From positions 41,735,431 through 41,799,430 of the forward strand of contig CM048842.1 of NCBI GenBank assembly GCA_026545765.1: a stretch of 64,000 nucleotides of DNA, in the 5' to 3' direction. Positions 55,925 to 64,000 of this stretch are shown here, piece after piece. The DNA comes from Plantago major (taxonomy: Eukaryota; Streptophyta; Magnoliopsida; Lamiales; Plantaginaceae). The notes under the pieces were generated by a model. That model ran no database searches. It was not told the origin of the DNA and was given only the letters and a program-made list of their open reading frames with translations. The translations under genes were made by a program, and so were the position numbers. The first letter of the stretch is position 1. Each line of letters begins with the position of its first letter.

Positions 55925-56628
55925 CTGTTTAGTTTTGATCAGCAACATGATGACTTATCTTTGTCTCAGAAAGGTGATTAGTACTCTTGGTTCACTTGAA
56001 CATTGTAAAAGAGGAAACCCACTAAGTATGATAGTCTAGCTAATCTTGTATAGGATGTTAGGTCTCAAAATGTAATTTTTATTTTATGAAGAGAAGACCA
56101 AGAAGAAGACATCCAAGCAGAACAAGCTCAACGACATTGAAGACTTGAAGAAAACTGCACAAGATTATCGAATCATTGTTCAGATATCTTAGCCAGATAT
56201 CTTGAAGACACGAATAGTTTCAAACAAACTGTGTCACAAGAGATATCTGAGGAATAAGAGACATATCTGAAAACAAGGAAAGTGTCCACAGATATCTATT
56301 CTCAGATACCTTGAGCTTTAACCACGTTTCTGAAAATGAAATATATATTGCAAACAAAGTTGTTTCAATAAATACAAGTGGTATCTGAAGATTGAAGATA
56401 AGAACGTGCAAAGAATCAGATAACACTAGTCTCTGATACAAAGCATAGTTCCGTTGACACTACAGGACAAAAGTATAGTACAATGCATTTAATGCACGGA
56501 CAGAGATGTGCGAATAATAAAAGCAGCGACTTTTGAGAAGAAGACAAAACTGCATAAAGATTATACACAGATATCGATAGTTCGAATTTGAGCCTAACGG
56601 ATACTATTCAAACGGCACTCAAATTCAT

Positions 56629-56640
56629 CTATAAATATCA
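56629..56640 (+). promoter_or_regulatory. LTR TATA box (copia-4)
   Basis: CTATAAATATCA, identical to the copia-5 LTR. Confidence 0.55.
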
Positions 56641-57042
56641 ACACTTAGACTGCTTGAGAGAACACACAGAACCTTAGACACACGACATAACTTGAAAACG
56701 CTGAACATCTTACTCTCTCAAAGCAACTTACTTACTCACTCACAAAGCTTTCTGTTGCGACCAAAGCTTTTGATCTTGAGTAACACTGAAGTTCTAAGTG
56801 TCCTGATCCTAAACAAGTAAAGCTATCTGTGAAGGAGTTGAATCAAAAGATCAACTATCTGAGATTCATTCTCTTGAACAGATATCATAAGACTTGGGTC
56901 AGTAAAATTGAACAAGATACCATACGCTGTAAAGTGTATTAAGTACCTTGATTCACAATGCTATCTGATTAACTGAAAAGTTATTAAGACGCTCATCTGA
57001 CAACTCAAACCAAAACCAACACCATAACAGGCGTGGAGTACA

Positions 57043-57230
57043 GGAAGTACTTAGTTTGAAAAATCAGGGAATAACTCCAAGGTTATCAGAGTATAGGAAG
57101 TACTTGATTTGGGAAACTAAGGAATAACTCCAAGGTTATTGAGTATAGGAAGTACTTAGCTTGGGAAGCTAGGGAATAACTCAAAGGTTTCTGAGTACAG
57201 GAAGTACTTGGCTGTGAAAGCCGGGAACAA
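57043..57230 (+). repeat. Four LTR hairpin boxes (copia-4)
   Basis: Units of about 58 bp (GGAAGTACTT, arm, GGG-type centre, arm, GGAATAACTC). Arms include TAGCTTGGGAAGCTA and GGCTGTGAAAGCC; two neighbouring boxes have mismatched arms (TTAGTTTGAAAAATCAG and TGATTTGGGAAACTA), as if their halves had been exchanged. Confidence 0.7.
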
Positions 57231-57603
57231 CTCAGGGGGAACATTTGGTTGGGAACCAATTGTTAAGAATCTTAGAATAGGATTATTGTAAGGTGAACTC
57301 AATTATCTGTTCTAGTGAATTCTAGGTCTCTGATAGACCGAAGTGGATTAGTTGGAGGATTACGCCACCTCCAGATACCACTATACTTGTGTTATTTACC
57401 TTCAGATATTTACTCTTGAACACACACACACATTAACTGTTTCTGCACTTATCTTTATTAAGTCTTCCGCGCTCTGATTCTAAGTATCAGATATCTATTC
57501 ATATATCTGAGAAATAGTTGTTATCGACAAAAGTTTTTAAAAGACTATTCACCCCCCCCCCCCCCCTCTAGTCTTTTACTTTGCCGTTATCTGGACCAAA
57601 AAG

Positions 57604-57614
57604 TGGTATCGAGC
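57604..57614 (+). other. Primer binding site with one base missing (copia-4)
   Basis: TGGTATCGAGC against TGGTATCAGAGC in copia-1 and copia-3. The lost A is the middle of a CAG, the site type altered throughout the next 4.4 kb, so this may be a sequence error. Confidence 0.8.
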
Positions 57615-57713
57615 GGAGGTTCACCACCCAGACCTGAACCTAGATCCCCAGTTAGGTGAAGGAACTTTGTCCACTATTGAGGACTATTTAATTTGTGTGT
57701 TAAGTGTGCAGGT

Positions 57714-60180
57714 ATGTCTCTGAGTGATGCACCCGTTCTCAAACCAGAGAACTACGAGAAATGGAAAAATAACATGATGCTCCACCTTGAAGCCATAAGT
57801 GACGAGATGGTCGAAGTAATAATGAATGGCCCAATAGTCATTCAACAACTTAAGCAAGTCATGGAGGTTTCGAGTGGAAGAGACAGAGATCAAAGCGAAG
57901 GATCTTCACAAACAGATGCGTCAACTAGTGGAAGATCTACTGGTCAAGTTATTTACGAACCAGAGCTCAGAGAACTCTGGACATCGGAAGATGCCAAGAG
58001 GAACCATTTGGATGGTCAAGCTCAGAACATCATCATCGGATCGACACTGAGCACATACAATGTAAACTGGGGTGCTAAACGGCGAAGTTGCTGGCAACCG
58101 ATTGAAGAAATCTGTGTAATCGAGAAAACCAAGGAAAACAAGTTCGAAGTTCTAAAGTTGAAATTTCAAAATTTCAAACAAGGTCCCAATCAAAACTCGA
58201 AGAACTTGATTTCGTGTTTACCACTCTCATGAGTGATATGGCGGCACTTGGGAAAGAATGATACTCCCAGAGAAGATTAAGACTATTGTCAAAGTCTTAA
58301 CCACAACCGAGCATACTAAATTCTTTTATTTTAACCAAGGTATGCCAAATATCACTCCAGTGGAACTTTTCTCTCATCTTGCTACGGTTGATTATGAGAC
58401 AACTCAGAGAGAACAAACAACTGAAAAGTTGTAAAATGTTGCTCTAGTAACTCAAGGAACTTCTGAAAAGAAGAAAAGCAAGGAGGAGACTGAGGATGCT
58501 CTTGCTGCAAAGCAAATGAGCAAATTTGTCAGTCGAGAAATTGAGAGAAGAAAAGCTAAAGAGAAGCTGAAAAAGCATCTAGGCTCAAACTATCACCAGT
58601 ACAAAAATATGCAAAGCTCATTTGAACAAGCCACTTCGTAAAGCATCATGTCTTGAGGAAGCGTAAATTGAAACGATATCTGCTTTCTATTGTCGTAAAC
58701 CCGCCACTTCAAGAAGGATTGTCCTGCCTTCAACAAACTAAGGGCAGGTGACAAGAAAGATAGAAGAATCTTCAGAAGAAGCCAGAAAGCTTTGTTAACT
58801 GAAGAAAGAAAGAAAATCCAAATTCAACTGGATGCTTTAGACGTTGAGACAGATTCTGAAGATGACAATTCAGATGACTCAACCTTACCATCACCAGAAT
58901 TATGTGGAGTTACTCATGATATAATCGACTTCGGCCTCAAGAAGAATGAAATGTGTGGAGTTCTTTGAAATTGACGTCCGGACATCTCCAACATAGAAAA
59001 CTGTCTTATGGCTGATGAGGTAACACATACTTCTTGTTATACTTATGAAAGTGATGAAGAGGAAATAAAAAATCTAGAAAATCTTAGGAAAGAACTTGAC
59101 ATCTATGAAAGAGAATTTCTAATGATCCGAGCTAGAGCCGAAAACCTTGAAGAAGAAAAGAATTCTCTTGAAAAGGAAAATTCTCAATTAGTTAAAGAAT
59201 CTGAGAGAAAGGATGCTGAAAATGCATCTCTCAAAGCTCGAGATATCTGAAAAGTCACATAAAGAAGCAATGGCTGAATTACGAAAGAATTATGAAGATC
59301 TTCTTTCTGAGAACAAGGAACTCAAGAAGAAAGAATTATCTTTTCAATCTTATGCCAAAGCTAGTGACACTCTTACTGAAGTACAATCTTACTTAAAAGA
59401 TCCTTCAGAAAAGAAAGGACTGAAATTTGAATACATGCAGATTGTTACATCACTCGAATAAGAGTAAGGAGAGAAGAACATTTGTAAGTACTCAAAGAAG
59501 ACGGTTCCCATGCAATCTATAGTATCGGTGAAAAGACAAAGATTGTTGACAAAGGAAAGGCAGTTGCAACTAAACCTTTGTGGGAAAAACAAGTCAAAAA
59601 CAAAACTGTTGGGTACGTCTCTGAAAAGAAACGCAACACTGAAAAGTGTAAACAGCCACAGTGCTATGTCTCTCAAAAAGGAAGAATTGCAGGAGCTGGC
59701 AAATTCTCCCATGTCACTTTTTCTGGAAAAAAATTGGACCAACCAGAGACTAGCAAAGTCTTGAGAAAAGATCTCGATAGCTTCAAGTGCTCAAACGGTA
59801 TTGGCTACAAAGGCATCGAAAACAACTTGCTCATGAGTACAAGCAGAGCAAGAACGATGGTCGAAAGCTAGAATTGCTCAAAGCAATTATCGAAGTGGAA
59901 GTTAAATCAAGCCAGAAACTCAATGCCGTGGCTAGAAGAAATCGCAAGAAAGGCTAAGTTTGTTTGAAAGCAAACTGTAAACCCGATGTATCTGAAAGCA
60001 TCTTATGGAGCACCTAGGAACACACCAAGGAAGAAAATAATTCTTACTAGTGATAACATTCATTCAAATAGAATTCCTCCTTATGTTCCTGTCAGACAAA
60101 AGCATATTTCAAAGAAATTCATACAAAAATGGATTCCTCTTGGAAGAACTTTTAATTCGACGGTTCCATCAAAGATATGA
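57714..60180 (+). pseudogene. gag: gag with coiled-coil extension (copia-4)
   Basis: Start ATG at 57714 (MSLSDAPVLKPENYEKW). The N-terminal part is open to 58232, then frames alternate. Recognisable parts are NQGMPNI and VDYETTQREQ (58340-58410), a zinc knuckle around 58690 that has lost its frame (TGTCGTAAACCCG where the consensus codes CQKPG), the coiled coil (59050-59360), CKQPQC near 59650 and the basic C-terminus near 60150. Most frame changes coincide with altered CAG/CTG sites. Confidence 0.82.
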
Positions 60181-62046
60181 GAACCTAATCTCTGCTTCAC
60201 AGTGTGCGTAATGCTTCACGGACTAAAGCACAATGGCTATTTGATAGTGGATGCGAAAGCACATGACAGAGACAAAGCAAATCTGTTGATTACAAAGCTT
60301 GCAACACAGGACCGATATCAGTTCTTTGGAGGAGAATTAAATCCCTCTATGGGATTTGGCAACGTCAAATTGGGGACTTTAACAATCACTGACGTATTAC
60401 ATGTTAAGGATTTGAAATATAATCTATTTAGCATGAGCGGTTTGCACAAGGGTTTTACTATAAAATTCAAAGCTAAATCGCAAACTAATTGACAATGAGT
60501 CAAAGCATACCTCTTAGTTGGTCGGCGAAAGGCGCTTTATGTTGCCGATTGGCATCTGCCACAATCGAAGAATGTCTCATGGTGAGTCAATCTGGTCACC
60601 TGTAAGAGCACCTTGGTTATGGCATAAAAGAATGAGTCACTTGAACTTCAAAACTCGAATAGACTTGCCAAGAAAGAGTTAGTGGTTGGTCTTCCTGAAC
60701 ATCTTCGTAAAGGATGGTATCTGCTCACGCCGATGGGGAAACAATCTAAAATCTCTTTCAAGTCCAAAATCAGACACTCTAGTGTTAGACCACTGCAACT
60801 TTTACACATGGATCTTTTTGAATCATCTATAACTAGTTATGCAGGAAAGAAGTATGGTCTGGTTGTGGTAGATGACTTCTCAAGATTCACTTGGGTTGTC
60901 TTTCCAAACACAACTGATGCCGTGGTGGAGATACCAAACTTCGAAAAAGCTTGAAGTCATGAAAATGACAAGGTATCCGCAATCGAGCACCATGGTCTCG
61001 AGTTTGTCAACCAGTACATAAAGGAGTTTTGTACCTGCAAAGGTATACAACACCAACTTTCCTCTGTAAGAACACCTCAACAAAATGGTGTTGTAGAAAG
61101 GAAAAACAGAACCCTTAAAGAAGCTGCAAGGACAATGCTAATGACCTTTGAAATAAGTGAAATTTATTGGGTTGAAGTCGTAAACACAACTGCTACACTC
61201 GTAATGTATGTTTGATAAACAAACACCATGACAAGACCCCCTATGAAATCTTGGTTGGTAGACCCCCTAATATCAAACATCTGAGAGTATTTGGTTGTAG
61301 ATGTTTTGTTCTAAACAATGGGAAATATTATCTGAGAACATTTCAACCAAATGATGAAGGTGTTTTTCTTGGCTATTCCACAACAAAGAAAGCCTACAGA
61401 GTTTACAACAAAAGAACAAAGAAAATTGAAGAATCAGTTCATGTTGTATTCTATGAAGGAAGTAAGAAAACACCTCCTATTGATGAACTCTCAGAAAGGT
61501 TCAAAGAATTATTACTGTGGGATTCTAAAGAAGAATCCTCAGAAAGAAAAAACATCATTATGGAAAGTGAGGATGACTCTGACGTAGAAAAGCTTGAAAA
61601 GCCTAGTAACAACAAGATGACTCACAGACATGATGAGGAATTTCCTATGACTTTTCCAGAAATGGAACAGGTTACTGAGAACCTTCATCATGAAGAGGTA
61701 TCTGAAATTAAGAATCTTTGAAATGCATGTTCCGATATCTCTAACATCGAAAAAGTGTCGATATCCATGACATTTCCCATATGTCGATATCTCGAATCTT
61801 GAAAAGTATCAAATCAAAATCTTAGTGATTCACATTCAGATCACTTGGATATTGATCCTACTAGCACTAAACCTATGATGAGATGGATCAAAGATCATCC
61901 TACAAAGGATATAATTGGACCAATTAATCAGGGTGTTAGGACTAGGAGAGCAATAGTAAAATGCTAACTCTCTCTTTGGATGTTTCATCTCGAATATTGA
62001 ACAAAAAATATAGAAGAAGCATTAGGAGACCAAGACCGGATCTGCA
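60181..62046 (+). pseudogene. pol: pol: protease, integrase and linker (copia-4)
   Basis: Protease motif FDSGC is followed by one missing base, so KHMTG is out of frame; GGELNPSMGFGNVK and VLHVKDLKYNLFSM are kept. In integrase, HMDLFESSITSYAGKKYG is readable, but the second catalytic Asp region has changed (CGAGCACC for CAGAACAGACC) and QNGVAERK reads QNGVVERK. The C-terminal part (MINKHHDKTPYEIL, VFLGYS) is open at 61212-61721. The linker then breaks repeatedly up to 62046. Confidence 0.82.
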
Positions 62047-63529
62047 ATGCAAGAAGAGTTGGATCAATTTGAGAGAAACAAAGTCTGGAAACTAGTTCCA
62101 TTTATAGAAGGAATATCTGTGATTGGAACTAAATGGGTTTTCAGAAACAAGATGAATGAATCTGGTGAAATAACCAGAAACAAAGCAAGATTGGTTGCCA
62201 AGGGATTTACTCAGACTGAAGGCTTAGATTTTGACGAGTCATATGCACCAGTTGCCAGATTGGATGCAATAAGACTCTTTCTAGCCTTTGCAGCTCATAA
62301 AGATTTCAAAGTTTATCAGATGGATGTCAAAAGTGTATTCTTAAACGGTGAACTTGCAGAAGAAGTTTATGTTGAGCAACCACCTGGCTTTGAAGTTTCC
62401 TCAGAAAGTAGAATGGTCTATAAACTACAGAAAGCTCTATATGGACTGAAACAGGCTCCAAGAGCATGGTATGACACTTTGGCCAAGTACCTTCTGGAAA
62501 GTGGTTTCAAGAAAGGTGAAGTTGATAAAACTTTATTTACCTTAAATCATGATGGGAAACTACTCTTAGTTCAAGTATATGTTGATGACATCATATTTGG
62601 ATCTAAGGACAAGCAACTTTGTAATGACTTTGCAAATCTCATGAAAAGCAAGTTTGAGATGAGCATGATGGGAGAAATGAATTATTTCCTAGGATTGCAA
62701 GTCAAGCAACTCAATGATGGAATATTCATTAGTCAAACAAAGTATGCAAAAGATATGCTCACAAAATTCAATCTTAAGCCTTCTGAAAAGAATGCTAAGA
62801 TACCTATGAGCATTGGAACCAAAATGACCTATATTGAATCGCATAAGTGTTGAAGAACATAAGTATAGGAAATTGATAGGTTCACTACTTTACCTCACTG
62901 CAAGTAGACCTGATATTCAATATGCCGTTGGAGTATGTGCTAGATTTCAGACAAATCCAATGCAAACACACTACAACATTGCTATGAAAATATTAAGGTA
63001 TGTAAAGGGTACAGTAGATATAGGATTGTGGTATCCTAAGGAAAGTGGATTGAGTTTAGTTGGGTACTCAGACGCTGATTATGCTGGATCACTGCTTGAT
63101 AGGAAAAGCACCTCAGGAACTTGCTAGTTTCTGGGTACTAGACTTATCTTATGGTTTAGCAAGAAGCAAAACTCAATTGCAACTTCTACCACAGAGGCTG
63201 AATATATTGCTGCTGGTTGTTGCGCAACACAAATTCTGTGGATACAACAACAACTTAAAGACTATGGACTCGATGAGAAGAAGACTCCCATTTTCTGTGA
63301 TAACACAAGTGCTATTGCGATTGCACAGAATCCTAAATTTCTTGCCAGAACAAAGCACATTGATGTTAGCCATCACTTCATCAGAGACCATGTTGAAAAG
63401 GGCAATATGGAGATACTCAAGATTGGCACTGAAGACCAACTTGCAGATATCTTCACTAAGCCACTACAAGAAAGTAGATTCTTAGCCTTAAGACATAGTC
63501 TTGGACTAATGGAACTACCAATGAACTGA
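62047..63529 (+). pseudogene. pol: pol: reverse transcriptase and RNase H (copia-4)
   Basis: RT is open from 62047 to 62853 with [12 protein letters not shown] (Ala to Val), [12 protein letters not shown] and the catalytic YVDD. A small change (ATCGCATAAGTG for ATCAGATAAGAG) shifts the frame at about 62840. The RNase H part is open from 62834 ([23 protein letters not shown]) to a TAG at 63124-63126, then continues with [15 protein letters not shown] and ADIFTKPL to a stop at 63527-63529 after MELPMN. Apart from these two lesions the segment is as clean as copia-3. Confidence 0.9.
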
Positions 63530-63543
63530 AAGAGTTCAGGTAT

Positions 63544-63681
63544 CTGGAACGGACATCCAGAGAAGAGGTATCTGGAACGGGTATCCAGAAAAGAGAAAAG
63601 AGAAAACTGGAACGGGTATCCAGAAGTCAAAAAGGCTAAAAAGCAAAAAGATAGCTTAAGATCTCTGAGACGGGAACTCAG
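63544..63681 (+). repeat. Four palindromic boxes after pol (copia-4)
   Basis: 63544-63560 CTGGAACGGACATCCAG, 63572-63588 and 63607-63623 CTGGAACGGGTATCCAG, and 63665-63681 CTGAGACGGGAACTCAG. Spacing is 28-58 bp. The first lies 15 bp after the pol stop. Confidence 0.85.
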
Positions 63682-64000
63682 ATATCTGAATCACTCTATA
63701 AACAGGGAACACAAATGAGAATATTATAACTATCTGCAGTTAACTACTCTCTTGAAACTCGCATTATTTCTATCTTGATGAAAAACTTGGAAAAATCCTA
63801 AGTATAAGACAGATTCAGATGCGAACAGTGTCCTTGGTCATACAGAATTGTGATTCAGATAGCAAGTCGCCAAAATTCATTAAATGGGCACAATTACACT
63901 TGTTGATTGTGATCATTGCTGAAGAAGCAATGGTGACCCTCGATGAAATTAAGCGATTGATCTGTACGGTGGAAATTGATTCACAATAAATAGTGGACTG
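63682..64000 (+). other. Spacer upstream of the extra ORF (copia-4), cut by the window edge
   Basis: No gene. The stretch aligns with 38210-38520 of copia-3 read on the minus strand and ends at AATAGTGGACTG. The TATA element and ATG would be a few hundred bases further on. Confidence 0.7.

Larger units (their letters stand above)
55853..57601 (+). repeat. 5' LTR of copia-4, with repeated start and altered end
   Basis: 1749 bp. It starts with six tandem versions of a 12-bp word before CTGTTTAG (55853-55924). It contains a TATA box (56629-56640), four hairpin boxes (57043-57230) and a C homopolymer (57551-57566), and ends GGACCAAAA instead of GGACCAACA, so the usual terminal CA is lost. Confidence 0.9.
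55853..64000 (+). mobile_element. copia-4: Sirevirus-type retrotransposon, 3' part off the right edge
   Basis: 5' LTR 55853-57601, altered primer site, gag, protease, integrase, RT, RNase H and the box spacer are present; the extra ORF and 3' LTR would lie beyond 64000. Positions 57600-62050 contain dozens of small changes at CAG/CTG sites and many frameshifts, while 62050-63530 is clean. The LTR is mosaic between the copia-3 and copia-1 types. Confidence 0.92.

Noticed and set aside
1..64000. CRISPR arrays, tRNA or rRNA genes, bacterial operons
   Set aside because: No regularly spaced identical repeats with unique spacers, no cloverleaf or rRNA sequence recognised. Primer sites match tRNA ends only over 12-18 bases.

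Overview
The window is plant nuclear DNA, almost certainly from a eudicot. It is AT-rich and I find no intact host gene. Nearly every base belongs to nested LTR retrotransposons, as in plant heterochromatin. The dominant family is Ty1/copia of the Sirevirus (SIRE/Maximus) type. The reasons are the RT sequence, the initiator-Met-tRNA primer site TGGTATCAGAGC, LTRs of 1.4-1.75 kb, a long gag extension with a coiled coil, a polypurine tract inside a TGATCAAAA/TTTTGATCA inverted repeat, and a large extra ORF between pol and the 3' LTR. Ty3/gypsy elements with an Asp-tRNA-type primer site (Athila/Tat-like) form the older layer.

Layout. 1-10145: copia-1, minus strand, running off the left edge; its 5' LTR is 8720-10145. 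10146-22313: copia-2, plus strand, whose gag was split by copia-1; its 3' LTR is 20907-22313. 22314-26601: 5' end (gag, primer site, LTR) of gypsy-A, minus strand, split by copia-2. 26602-30425: probable 3' region of a gypsy element (gypsy-B). 30426-46492: copia-3, minus strand, the only copia element with both LTRs in the window. 46493-51868: gag, primer site and 5' LTR of gypsy-B; its LTR contains gypsy-C (48886-51538) with a perfect 5-bp target duplication. 51869-53535: unassigned, possibly the end of a DNA transposon. 53536-55852: two truncated copia LTRs back to back around a scrap of extra ORF. 55853-64000: copia-4, plus strand, running off the right edge.

How the parts work. In each Sirevirus, gag and pol would be expressed from the LTR promoter (a TATA box lies mid-LTR). 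The extra ORF appears to have its own TATA box 190-200 bp upstream of its ATG in three copies, and it is broken by several small introns. All coding regions carry stops or frameshifts, except the copia-3 RT-RNase H and the 3' two thirds of its extra ORF.

Most worth a second look: (1) palindromic boxes between pol and the extra ORF, and others in the LTRs, whose arms change together; (2) a short arm motif, TCAGAAAG in copia-1/2 but CAGATATC in copia-3, that recurs across coding and non-coding DNA and switches as a set; (3) the separately promoted, intron-bearing extra ORF, which shows no membrane segment; (4) three blocks where CAG/CTG trinucleotides are systematically replaced by CG-containing ones (CAGA to CGTA, TCTG to TACG, CAG to CG), which looks like unpolished long-read consensus at methylated CHG sites and would make some frameshifts artefacts.
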